This document shows positions 50,592 to 58,737 of a stretch of DNA of 64,000 bases, piece by piece (positions within the stretch are counted from its first letter, which is position 1; each line of letters begins with the position of its first letter). Origin of the DNA: Candidatus Limnocylindrales bacterium (lineage in GTDB: Bacteria; Desulfobacterota; Binatia; UBA1149; CAITLU01). The position numbers and the translations under genes were made by a program. A model generated the notes under the pieces. It did not search any database, had not been told where the DNA came from, and worked only from the letters and a program-made list of their open reading frames with translations. The DNA lies in NCBI GenBank assembly GCA_035571835.1, contig DATNBU010000011.1, positions 124,001 through 188,000 of the forward strand, given 5' to 3'.

Positions 50592-52103
50592 GTGAGCCTC
50601 CTTCATCGAACGGGACGGACGCGGCTGCGCCGTCGCGTTCAGATCCGTTTCACGGCGCCGACTCAAGCCCGGGCGGTTCGCCGGCGCGGCGCGGGATGCT
50701 ATCGTCGCAGCGCTCTGGAAGCCTCCCTCGATCATGTCCCGCCGGCCGCGGCGCGGACGTTTCTCGGCCATCCCGCGGGCCTGTTCGTCCTGTTCTTCAC
50801 CGAGATGTGGGAACGGATGAGCTACTACGGGATGCGCGCGCTGCTCGTGCTGTACATGACGAGCTATCTGTTCGCGGACGACGCGCGCGCGCACAACGTC
50901 CTCGGGTACGACGCAATCCGGAGCACGATCGAAGGCGTGTTCGGAGGCCAGAACACGCAGCAGCTCGCGTCGCAGCTCTACGGCCTTTACACGGGCCTGG
51001 TCTACCTGACGCCGTTCTTCGGCGGGATGCTCGCCGACCGCGTGCTCGGTCAGCGAAAGAGCGTCTACATCGGCGGAGTGCTGATGATGATCGGCCACTT
51101 CCTGATGGCGGTCGAGTCGCTGTTCTTCGTTGCGCTGTTCTTCCTGATCTGCGGCAACGGCTGCTTCAAGCCCAACATCTCGACGCAGGTCGGACGCCTC
51201 TACGGCGAGGGCGACCCGCGCCGCGACGCTGCGTTCACGATCTTCTACATGGGCATCAACCTCGGCGCGTTCTTCGCGCCGCTCGTTTGCGGCACGCTCG
51301 GGCAGAGCGAGCGCTTCGGCTGGCACTGGGGCTTCGCGTCGGCCGGCGTCGGCATGGCGCTCGGGCTCGTCGTCTATTTTCTGGGTCAGAGCACGCTCGC
51401 GCCCGACACGCTGAACGCAGAGGACGAACGCGCAGGCGTCCGTCCGCCGCTCACGGCCGCCGAAAAGTATGCAATCCTGTCGCTGTGCGTGCTGTGCGTG
51501 CTGAATATCGTCTTCTGGGGCGTCTACGAGCAGCAGGGCAACACGATGCAGCTGTGGGCCGACGCACGCACCGACTGGCACGTGTTCGGCCGCGAGCTGC
51601 CGTCGACGTGGTATCAGGCATTCAATCCTCTGATGATTTTCGTGTTTGCGCCGGTGCTGAGCGCAGTCTGGGCGTGGCAGGCCAGGCGCGCGGGCGGCGA
51701 GCCGTCGAGCGTCGTCAAGATGGCCATCGGCTGCGCGCTGCTCGGCGTCGGATACATCGTGATGATTGCCGCAGCGACAGTCGTGCCGTCGCCGGGTCGT
51801 GGATCGATTTCGTGGCTGGTCGGCGCGACGTTCATCTTCACGATCGGCGAGCTCTACCTGTCGCCGATCGGCCTCTCGCTGGTTACCAAGGTGGCGCCGC
51901 GTCGCTACGTATCGATGCTGATGGGCATGTGGTTCCTGTCGAGCTTTTTCGGCAACTACATGAGCGGCCTGCTCGGCACCTTCTATTCGGTGCTTCCGGG
52001 CAACCAGTTCTTCGCGATGCTGGCCGTGCTCGCGATCGCAACCGGTGCGACGATGTGGGCCATGAACCGGCCGCTCCAGCGCTGGCTCGGCGGACACATG
52101 TGA
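50592..52103 (+). CDS. POT/PTR-family proton-coupled peptide transporter
   Basis: About 503 residues from GTG 50592; no better in-frame start is visible before the core (GLFVLFFTEMWERMSYYGMR). POT signatures: the ExxER-like FTEMWERMSYYGM at the start of TM1, FFGGMLADRVLGQR, the FYMGINLGAFFAPL motif and IGELYLSPIGLSLV near the end. Twelve or more TM helices are expected. Takes up di/tripeptides or similar with protons. The first ~45 residues have no homology that I recognise, so the true start may be later. Confidence 0.9.
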   Translation: MSLLHRTGRTRLRRRVQIRFTAPTQARAVRRRGAGCYRRSALEASLDHVPPAAARTFLGHPAGLFVLFFTEMWERMSYYGMRALLVLYMTSYLFADDARAHNVLGYDAIRSTIEGVFGGQNTQQLASQLYGLYTGLVYLTPFFGGMLADRVLGQRKSVYIGGVLMMIGHFLMAVESLFFVALFFLICGNGCFKPNISTQVGRLYGEGDPRRDAAFTIFYMGINLGAFFAPLVCGTLGQSERFGWHWGFASAGVGMALGLVVYFLGQSTLAPDTLNAEDERAGVRPPLTAAEKYAILSLCVLCVLNIVFWGVYEQQGNTMQLWADARTDWHVFGRELPSTWYQAFNPLMIFVFAPVLSAVWAWQARRAGGEPSSVVKMAIGCALLGVGYIVMIAAATVVPSPGRGSISWLVGATFIFTIGELYLSPIGLSLVTKVAPRRYVSMLMGMWFLSSFFGNYMSGLLGTFYSVLPGNQFFAMLAVLAIATGATMWAMNRPLQRWLGGHM

Positions 52104-52179
52104 AAACTGCAGCGTGCCGCTCGCGTTGCGATCCTGCCGGGCGCGGTCTACCCGTGCCCGGGTTCTTCGGAGGTCACGC

Positions 52180-53028
52180 ATGAAATTCGGACTGTTCGGC
52201 ATCAATTTCGGCGCATGCGCCGAGCCGGCCGTGGCGATCGAGATCGCACGCGCGGCCGAGCAGGCAGGGTTCGATTCGCTGTGGACCGGGGAGCACGTCG
52301 TGCTGCCGGATCCGCAGGTGCCGCCGTCTCCGGTACCGCCGCAGACGCCGATGCTCGATCCGGTCGTCGCGCTCGCCGCCATCGCGCAGCACACGAAACG
52401 GATCCTGCTCGGCACAGGCATCATCATTCTGCCGCAGCGAAATCCGCTGGTGCTTGCCAAGGAGCTCGCGACGCTCGACATCGTCTCCGGAGGCCGGCTG
52501 CTGTTCGGCGTGGGCGTCGGTTATCTCGAGGCCGAGTTCCGCGCGCTCGGCATTCCGTTCGAGAACAAAGGCGCTCGCACGATGGACTACCTTCGTGCGA
52601 TGCAGGCGATCTGGACGCAGCCCTCACCCACTTACGAAGGTCGCTTCGCAAGTTTTTCGGGCGTCGACGCGCAGCCGCGGCCGGTGCAGAAGCCGCATCC
52701 GCCGATCGTCTTCGGCGGTCACACTGCGGCGGCATTCGGGCGAGCCGTCGAGATCGCGGCAGGCTGGTACGGGTTCTCTCAGGACGTCGAGCAGACCGCG
52801 CGATGCCTGGAAGGTCTTCGCAGCGCCGCCGAACGCCGGGAACGTCCGCAGTCGCTCGGGCCGCTCGAGATCAGCGTGACGCCGCCGGCCGGCCTTCCGG
52901 ACGCGGACGCGGTACGGCGCTATGAGGATCTCGGAGTCGACCGGCTGATCCTTCTGCCCCGTGCGGTCAGCCGCGCGGATGTCATGCGCTACGTCGGCGA
53001 CGCAGCGGCTGCGTTCATCGCGCGCTGA
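52180..53028 (+). CDS. LLM-class (F420/FMN-type) oxidoreductase
   Basis: 282 residues from ATG 52180, CGGAGG six bases upstream. A luciferase-like TIM barrel: FGINFGACAEPAVAIEIARA, FDSLWTGEHVVLP, GTGIIILPQRNPLVLAKELA, GRLLFGVGVGYLEAEF and PHPPIVFGGHT. The F420-dependent type is favoured (no flavin reductase nearby), which would imply F420 in this organism, but cofactor use cannot be read directly. Substrate unknown. Confidence 0.89.
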   Translation: MKFGLFGINFGACAEPAVAIEIARAAEQAGFDSLWTGEHVVLPDPQVPPSPVPPQTPMLDPVVALAAIAQHTKRILLGTGIIILPQRNPLVLAKELATLDIVSGGRLLFGVGVGYLEAEFRALGIPFENKGARTMDYLRAMQAIWTQPSPTYEGRFASFSGVDAQPRPVQKPHPPIVFGGHTAAAFGRAVEIAAGWYGFSQDVEQTARCLEGLRSAAERRERPQSLGPLEISVTPPAGLPDADAVRRYEDLGVDRLILLPRAVSRADVMRYVGDAAAAFIAR

Positions 53029-53068
53029 AAAAAAGAAGGGCGAAGCTGCTTTCGCAGCTTCGCCCTTC
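53027..53068 (-). terminator. Strong intrinsic terminator of the Gly/His/Tyr-rich gene
   Basis: GAAGGGCGAAGCTGC (53035-53049) pairs perfectly with GCAGCTTCGCCCTTC (53054-53068) around TTTC. On the minus strand an uninterrupted T-tract (7 bases) follows the hairpin, 36 bp after the gene's stop. The A-tract on the plus strand abuts the LLM stop. Confidence 0.92.
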
Positions 53069-53103
53069 GCAACCGTCCTGCCGGACCAGCCGGCTTCCGG
53101 AAT

Positions 53104-53484
53104 CTAGTACCTGTAGTACGGGCCCGGCGCGTAGTACGGACCGTAGCCGTAATAGACCGGCGGGTAGTACACGCGCGGAGCGTAGTAGTACGGATCTGCC
53201 GCTACTGCCGCTGCTCCGAGGAACGCGCTCGTAATGCCGAGGCCGATCGCCCAACCCGGATAGTAGCCGTAGTGACCGTAGTGACCGCCGTAGTGCCCAC
53301 CATAGTGACCGCCGTAATGGCCGCCGCCGTAGTGTCCACCACCGTAGTGTCCACCGCTGTAATGACCGCCGCCGCCGTAATGGCCGCCGCCACCGCCGTA
53401 GTGTCCGCCGGCATGAGCCGTCGAAGCCCCAAGCGCCGTGGCGAGAATTGCCGCTGCCAGGATTCTCATGCCAGTTTTCATCAT
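53104..53484 (-). CDS. Gly/His/Tyr-rich exported repeat protein
   Basis: 126 residues from ATG 53484 (GAGG seven bases upstream); the frame to 53517 is open. A signal peptide (ILAAAILATALGASTAHAG) leads into about 40 residues of GGHYGGG and GGHYGGHYGG repeats, then a TM-like segment (AIGLGITSAFLGAAAVAA) and a Tyr/Pro tail (YYYAPRVYYPPVYYGYGPYY). Similar low-complexity exported proteins are thought to bind metal (His) or form glycine-rich fibres. The strong terminator suggests a stable monocistronic mRNA. Confidence 0.85.
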   Translation of the reverse strand: MMKTGMRILAAAILATALGASTAHAGGHYGGGGGHYGGGGHYSGGHYGGGHYGGGHYGGHYGGHYGGHYGHYGYYPGWAIGLGITSAFLGAAAVAADPYYYAPRVYYPPVYYGYGPYYAPGPYYRY

Positions 53485-53517
53485 CTCTTTTCCTCTCCTC
53501 ATGGCCTGCCGGACCAT

Positions 53518-53811
53518 GTCTGCCGGGGCTTGCGGCCGGCACCTCCGCCGTCACGCTTCCCGAGCGATTTTAGGACGAACGAACGTTACGCTTCTTCAGA
53601 ATTCCTTTCCAGAGACGTTCGGTTTGTTGCGGGCGAACATTGACCGGACCGGGCGCCGCGGAGCGGAAAGCCTTCTGAAGTGCGCTGCGGCGGACGGGGG
53701 TGGCGCAATCTGATGCCGGCGATACGCCTTCACGCGGAGGCACTGTGGGCGGCGAACGTAAAGTCACGCCCGCAGGCACTCGCGCCGGATGCCGCGCCGC
53801 GCGGCCAGCGT
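53518..53811. other. Intergenic region, no supported gene
   Basis: 294 bp between the Gly/His/Tyr-rich gene and the carbonic anhydrase gene, both on the minus strand. Short open frames here (for example 53570-53779 on the minus strand) have no ribosome site and biased composition. No clear promoter hexamers or hairpin were seen. Confidence 0.6.
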
Positions 53812-54444
53812 TCAGTCCGGCACCCCGTCGAAGAAATCGACTCGACCGCTTGCCAGATCGTATTCTGCGCCGACCACGAGCAGGCCCTTTTCGGAGATCA
53901 GCTTCTCGAGCAGCGGCGAGCCGCGGCGAAGATGATTGGCCGTGGCCTCCACGTTGGCGCGACCAGCCGCCTTCATCAGCGCGTCATGTTCGCCCGCAAT
54001 CCGGGTTTTCATCAGCGGCTCGACGGCCGGGCGCACCGAATCGACGATGAAGCGTAGATTGGACGATTCGGGACTCGGATGACCTTCGAGCTCGTCGACG
54101 GTCGCCTTGATCGCACCGCACTCGGTGTGTCCGAGCACGACGACCAGCCGTGAGCCGAACAGCGAGGCGGCAAACTCGACGCTGCCGACCTGTGACGGCG
54201 CGACGATGTTGCCCGCCACGCGAATCACGAAGAGATCTCCCAGCCCCTGGTCGAAGACGACTTCGGCCGGCACGCGCGAATCCGAGCAGCCGAGAATGAT
54301 CGCAATCGGCGACTGCCCGGCCGCGAGCTCGGCGCGGTGCATGTAGCTCAGCAGCGAATCGAGGCTGCGCACGTTGGAGACGTACCGTTCGTTGCCGTCG
54401 CGCAGACGGCGAAGCGCTTCCGGGCCGGAGATGATGTCGGACAT
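53812..54444 (-). CDS. Beta-class carbonic anhydrase
   Basis: 210 residues. Zinc ligands of beta-CA are in order: Cys53 and Asp55 in ILGCSDSRVPAE, then His106 and Cys109 in LGHTECGAI. FDQGLGDLFVIRVAGN and SVEFAASLFGSRLVVVLGH fit the fold, which hydrates CO2 to bicarbonate in the cytoplasm (or periplasm in some relatives). A single gene with no obvious operon partner. Confidence 0.95.
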   Translation of the reverse strand: MSDIISGPEALRRLRDGNERYVSNVRSLDSLLSYMHRAELAAGQSPIAIILGCSDSRVPAEVVFDQGLGDLFVIRVAGNIVAPSQVGSVEFAASLFGSRLVVVLGHTECGAIKATVDELEGHPSPESSNLRFIVDSVRPAVEPLMKTRIAGEHDALMKAAGRANVEATANHLRRGSPLLEKLISEKGLLVVGAEYDLASGRVDFFDGVPD

Positions 54445-54563
54445 CGCGCTTCCTTAGCAGGGTGCTCCCCGGAGTCGAGGCCGGTGCGGGCCGGAGAAAT
54501 ACGCAGACCCTGGCGATGGCGCGAAAGGCCGGCAACCGCCGGGACGCCGCGATGCTCGGCGCT

Positions 54564-55508
54564 TCAGTGAACCGAGGTGCCGGAGGCCAGCGTGTCCTCG
54601 GGCGAGCGGCCGGCCGCAATGGGCACCGGCGCGGGCAGGATTCGCAGGCTGCGGCTGAGGTCCACGTAAAGCTCGTGAACCCACGACGGCTGGCCTGCAG
54701 CGGGTTCGGACTCGCCGGTCCGGCGAAAATCGCGCGGCGCGATCAGCACCGAGACGTGCTCGAGTCCGGCATCGGCGCTCAGCACGAACAGATCCTCGGC
54801 AGCAATGTCACCGACGGCCACGCAGCCGATCGATTTGGAGCCGCCGTGAATCATGATGTCGCCGCCGAGGCGCGGGCGGCGGTCGCGCTCTCCCATGCGC
54901 TGGTCGAACGCGTTCGGATACGAGAGCCGCATCGAGACGTGGTACGCGCTGTTCGGATTGAGCTTTTCGATTTCGTAGATGCCTTCGGGCACCTGGCGGT
55001 CGCCTTCGCGCAGCTTGGGTCCCGGTCCGCCGCTTGCGGCTTCGATCGCGATCGTACGCACGAACGACAGGGCATACGGCGACTGGCCGGCGTAGACTTC
55101 GACGCGCCGCTCGCGCTTGAGCACGACGATCTCGGCGCTCGCCGGCGGGTACGAAACGCCGGCGCGGTCGAAGTACGGTTTCCAGCGGCTGCGCGCGCGG
55201 TCTCCGATTTCGGCAAGACGGGTGGCGACGGTGTGCTCACCCCATCCGATGTAACGCGGTTCGGCCGAAGCGGCGTCCGGTTCGAGGTCGGCAGGTGTAA
55301 GCCGCGGCGTCGTGCGGCGGATGTGCACCGGTTGATGCGGCGGCGACGCGCAGCCGAAAGCCGCCGCGCCGAGCGCGCCGGTGGCGCCGAAGCCGCCCAG
55401 CGAAAGCGCAACGAGCAACGCGCGGCCAGGCCATCCGCGAGGCCATTCGCGAAACCATTCGCCAGGCCAACGAATCGGCCGGCATTTCATTCGACAGAGT
55501 CCGGTCAT
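54564..55508 (-). CDS. Exported L,D-transpeptidase (YkuD family) with an N-terminal Trp-rich repeat
   Basis: 314 residues from ATG 55508 (GGAAGAGGGG upstream). An N-terminal Trp/Pro/Arg stretch of four 4-residue units (WPGE, WFRE, WPRG, WPGR) precedes a hydrophobic segment (ALLVALSLGGFGATGALGAAAFGC) with a possible lipobox-like Cys. The YkuD core ends with the catalytic signature IMIHGGSKSIGCVAVGD (His..Cys). It is expected to cross-link or attach peptidoglycan. The DNA of the Trp stretch is a 12-bp tandem repeat listed separately. Confidence 0.88.
   Translation of the reverse strand: MTGLCRMKCRPIRWPGEWFREWPRGWPGRALLVALSLGGFGATGALGAAAFGCASPPHQPVHIRRTTPRLTPADLEPDAASAEPRYIGWGEHTVATRLAEIGDRARSRWKPYFDRAGVSYPPASAEIVVLKRERRVEVYAGQSPYALSFVRTIAIEAASGGPGPKLREGDRQVPEGIYEIEKLNPNSAYHVSMRLSYPNAFDQRMGERDRRPRLGGDIMIHGGSKSIGCVAVGDIAAEDLFVLSADAGLEHVSVLIAPRDFRRTGESEPAAGQPSWVHELYVDLSRSLRILPAPVPIAAGRSPEDTLASGTSVH
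55422..55469 (-). repeat. 12-bp tandem repeat, four units, at the start of the L,D-transpeptidase gene
   Basis: Units of 12 bp at 55422, 55434, 55446 and 55458 (plus strand: GCGGCCAGGCCA, TCCGCGAGGCCA, TTCGCGAAACCA, TTCGCCAGGCCA) encode W-P/F-x-x four times on the minus strand. Divergence between units shows it is not brand new, and the period keeps the frame. Confidence 0.88.
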
Positions 55509-55611
55509 TCCCCTCTTCCAATTGCCGTTCGCCGCGGTCCGGTACGCGGCCGTGCCCGTTCTAGCACGCAACCGGGCAGCTAGCCGAGCGATTTCCGGCC
55601 ACGGCATTTTG

Positions 55612-56370
55612 CTAGCGCGTCACCGTCAGCAGCCGCGCCGGCAGCACTTTGAGGAGCTGCGCGAGCACCGTCCACGGCATCCTTGGTACGTACGCGAAGC
55701 CGGTGCCGCCTTCGATCATCGAAACCATCGCCTCGGTTCCGGTCTCGGCCGAGACCACGAACGGGCGGCTCGGCATGTGCCGGTTGATCTCGGTATCGAT
55801 GAACCCGGGCGCGAGATCGCTGACGCGGATGCCGCTGCCGGCGACTTCGGCGCGCACGGCTTCGAGATAGCGCGAAAGCCCCGACTTGCTGGCCGAATAG
55901 GCGCCCTGGTTCGGCAACCCGCGCACCGCGGCAACCGACGTGACGCCGACGACGTGGCCGCGACGCTGCCGGTAGAAGAGCTCGACGGCGGCGTCGATCG
56001 TGGCCATCGCGCCGAGCAGGTTGGTCTCGACCACCTGGCGCGCGGCATCGAACGCGCCTTTGCCGATCGGGGTCGAACCGCCGATTCCGGAATTCGCGAT
56101 CACGATGTCGAGGCCGCCGAGCGCGTCGGCCGCCTCGTTCAGCACGCGCGGCACCGATGCGAAGTCGGTGACGTCGAGGCCCCGCACGATCACGTTCGCT
56201 GCGCCGCCGGTACGGAGCTCGGCGGCCAGCGCTTCCAGCTTGTCGGTGCGTCGAGCCGTCAGCGCGAGCGCGTAACCGCGGCGCGCGAAGCCGCGCGCCA
56301 TGCCTTCACCGAGACCGCCCGATGCACCCGTAAGAAAAACTGACTTTGCCGTGTTTCCGGAACTGGCCAT
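55612..56370 (-). CDS. Short-chain dehydrogenase/reductase
   Basis: 252 residues. NAD(P) motif TGASGGLGEGM, a downstream NSG-type region (DIVIANSGIGG), the Ser of GVTSVAAV and the catalytic Tyr/Lys in YSASKSG. The substrate is unknown; the C-terminus (FAYVPRMPWTVLAQLLKVLP) suggests a membrane-near or lipid substrate. The small gap to the neighbours and same strand suggest a loose cluster with the TauE/SafE gene (33 bp). Confidence 0.92.
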   Translation of the reverse strand: MASSGNTAKSVFLTGASGGLGEGMARGFARRGYALALTARRTDKLEALAAELRTGGAANVIVRGLDVTDFASVPRVLNEAADALGGLDIVIANSGIGGSTPIGKGAFDAARQVVETNLLGAMATIDAAVELFYRQRRGHVVGVTSVAAVRGLPNQGAYSASKSGLSRYLEAVRAEVAGSGIRVSDLAPGFIDTEINRHMPSRPFVVSAETGTEAMVSMIEGGTGFAYVPRMPWTVLAQLLKVLPARLLTVTR

Positions 56371-56402
56371 TGGAACCTCCGATAAGCCCGGGAGCCCGAT
56401 GC

Positions 56403-57185
56403 CTAATGCATCCAGTAGAAGACTGCGAGAACGGCACCGATGGCGACCATCACGCCGCGCAGCGCGCCGGCGTTTACCCTGCCCGCAAGATAGCCGCCGA
56501 GCGCGCCGCCGATCAGCGCGCCGACCGCCATCGCGGCCGTGACGATCCAGTCGATGCTGCCCGAGAACACGAAGAACACGGCGGCGGCAACATTGACGAC
56601 GAGCGCGACGACCTGCTTGAGCGCGTTCAGCCGCGGCAGCGGCTCGTCGAGCACGGTGCCGAGCGCCGCGAGCAGCACCACTCCGAGACCTGCGCCGAAG
56701 TAGCCGCCATAGATCGCAGCCGTGCCCACCACGAGCGGTGCCCAGTGCGCATGCCCGTGATTCGTGCCGCGACGCAGCTCGCGCGCCGCAAGCATCGCCC
56801 TCACGCGATCCTGCATCGCGAGCAGGATCGACGACGCCAGCAGAAGAACCGGAACGACGTCGCGAAACGTTTTTTCACCGGTGTGAAGCAGCAGCAGGCC
56901 TCCGATGAGGCCGCCGATGATTCCTGCGGGAACGAGCATCGCGAGAAGCGGACGCTGTCCGCGCAGCGCCGCGGCTTGCGCAAGCGTGGCGCCGATGTGA
57001 CCGGGACACAGCGCGACCGTGTTCGTGATGTTTGCGGCCAGCGCGGGCATGCCCGCGGCCATCAGCACGGGGAACGTGATCAGCGTGCCGCCGCCTGCAA
57101 GCGCATTGACGGCTCCGGCGGCAACGGCCGCCGCTGCAACCGCCAGCAGCTCGAGTGGCCCGAAGGCGTGCGCGGCAGCAAGCAA
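56403..57185 (-). CDS. TauE/SafE-family (TSUP) permease
   Basis: 260 residues from TTG 57185, the only near start after the lipase-like stop. Eight predicted TM helices with the typical AGAVNALAGGGTLITFPVL near the N-terminus and AIYGGYFGAGLGVVLLAAL in the second half. TSUP proteins move sulfite, organosulfonates or related anions; the substrate is unknown. Start codon uncertain: the frame is open into the upstream gene. Confidence 0.88.
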   Translation of the reverse strand: MLAAAHAFGPLELLAVAAAAVAAGAVNALAGGGTLITFPVLMAAGMPALAANITNTVALCPGHIGATLAQAAALRGQRPLLAMLVPAGIIGGLIGGLLLLHTGEKTFRDVVPVLLLASSILLAMQDRVRAMLAARELRRGTNHGHAHWAPLVVGTAAIYGGYFGAGLGVVLLAALGTVLDEPLPRLNALKQVVALVVNVAAAVFFVFSGSIDWIVTAAMAVGALIGGALGGYLAGRVNAGALRGVMVAIGAVLAVFYWMH

Positions 57186-57192
57186 AGCCGGC

Positions 57193-57912
57193 TCAGGAAT
57201 TGCGGCGCGAGTGACGGGCGAGGCGATCGGCGATGATCCGGTAGACCTCGGGACAGAATCCGAGGCCGATGTGAGTGGTGCGCACCTCGACGTGCTCGAT
57301 GCCGGGGCTTCTGCGGTCGATGCAGGCTTCCCATGCCACGATGCCGTCGGCCTTCGAGAAGATGGCGGTAACCGGCACGCTTAGCGGCCGGTCGTAGCGC
57401 GCGTCGACGAGCCGCTCGAGCTCGTCGAGATCGAAACCGCGGCGGCGATAACGGCCGGCTACGGTCGTGTACTTGGGGCCGCCGACGACCGGGCTTCCGA
57501 GCGTGATCACGCTGCGGATGAGGTCGGGCCGCTCGCGCGCGGCCTCGCGGGCGATATATCCGCCGAGGCTCCAGCCAAGCAGATGCACTTCGGCGTCGGC
57601 TTCGGGAGCGATCTCGGAGATTCGCGCAAGCACGCGCGGCATCAGGCGCGCGACGTTGCCGGTGTTGCGGCCGAGACCCCAGTGAAAGCTGCGATAGCCG
57701 AGCAGGCGAAGAAAGCCCTGCAGGACCGCCGTCGAGGATTCGCTCGCACCGTAACCGGGAAGCACGACGACGTGTGCGCCGCGTCCGCGCGGAAGCGTTG
57801 CCAGAAGCGGCGCGCGCAGCAGCAGTCGCGCAGGCTCGACGGCGCCGCGAAGCTCGCCGAGCAGCAGGCGTGCAGGCGGCGGAACGATCGTGCGTACGGT
57901 AGGGCCGATCAT
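57193..57912 (-). CDS. Alpha/beta hydrolase, lipase-like
   Basis: 239 residues from ATG 57912; a much longer open frame to 60150 is rejected because it is antisense to the EEP gene. VVVLPGYGASESS is the oxyanion region, the nucleophile is in LLGWSLGGYIAREAA, and the distal Asp/His fit FSKADGIVAWEA and TTHIGLG. Resembles PGAP1-like or triacylglycerol lipase-type proteins. No clear signal peptide. Confidence 0.85.
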   Translation of the reverse strand: MIGPTVRTIVPPPARLLLGELRGAVEPARLLLRAPLLATLPRGRGAHVVVLPGYGASESSTAVLQGFLRLLGYRSFHWGLGRNTGNVARLMPRVLARISEIAPEADAEVHLLGWSLGGYIAREAARERPDLIRSVITLGSPVVGGPKYTTVAGRYRRRGFDLDELERLVDARYDRPLSVPVTAIFSKADGIVAWEACIDRRSPGIEHVEVRTTHIGLGFCPEVYRIIADRLARHSRRNS

Positions 57913-58018
57913 GCTGCGCAGACCGTACCCGATCGCGCGCGATCGGCCAAGGCAGCCGCATTTCGGTCGGCGCGAAGCGAATCCGGCGATCGCCGATTGC
58001 GCCGGATCGCGAACGCTT

Positions 58019-58594
58019 TCACGCCTTCCATGCGAGCGCGGTTTCGAGGCGGTCGTTGCCCCAGAACAGCTCGCCGCCGACGACGAAACTCGGCGCGCCG
58101 AAGATGCCGAGCGCGATCGCTTCGTCGGTATTCGTGCGCAGCTTCGACTTGGCCTCTTCGCTCGAGGCTTCGCGGACGAGCTCGGCCGGCTGGCCGACGG
58201 CGGCGAGCACGGAGGCAACCACGGCGGGATCCGAGATCTCTTCGTCCCTGGCGAAGTTGGCCTCGTAGATTCCGCGTACGAACGCAGGCACCCACGGCGC
58301 GTCGTCGAAACGTGCGGCGATGCGCGCGGCGACGAGCCCGTTACGCGGAAAGCTCGTCGGATGCCGCAGCGGAATGTTCTGCGCGGCGCAGATGCGCGCG
58401 AGGTCGCGCCACATGTATTTCCCCTTGACCGGGTAGATATTGAACGGCGAATCCAGCCACCCCTGAGTCCGGAAGATCGGACCGAGAAGGAACGGTCGCC
58501 AGCGCAGCGCGACACCTCGCGCGCGGGCTTCGTCTTCGACGCGCATGGCCGACGGATACGAATAGGTGCTTCCGAACTCGAACCAGAAATCCAT
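58019..58594 (-). CDS. DsbA-family 2-hydroxychromene-2-carboxylate isomerase-like protein
   Basis: 191 residues. DsbA/thioredoxin-like fold with WFEFGSTYSYPSAMR at the active-site position (Ser in place of Cys), typical of HCCA isomerases and kappa GSTs. RWRPFLLGPIFRTQGW and GIFGAPSFVVGGELFWGNDR match the family. Naphthalene/aromatic catabolic role is known for some members, but no aromatic pathway is nearby; substrate unknown. Confidence 0.9.
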   Translation of the reverse strand: MDFWFEFGSTYSYPSAMRVEDEARARGVALRWRPFLLGPIFRTQGWLDSPFNIYPVKGKYMWRDLARICAAQNIPLRHPTSFPRNGLVAARIAARFDDAPWVPAFVRGIYEANFARDEEISDPAVVASVLAAVGQPAELVREASSEEAKSKLRTNTDEAIALGIFGAPSFVVGGELFWGNDRLETALAWKA

Positions 58595-58737
58595 CCCGAC
58601 CGGCTCCTTGTGCCCTTCATTCGACCCTTGTCATGATCGGTCGCCGCTGTCAGCCGGGCGGGTCTGGCCTGCAGGGACAAATCCGGTATGATCGCGATTC
58701 CGATTCGAAGAGATCCATGACGACGGAGGTCCGGACG

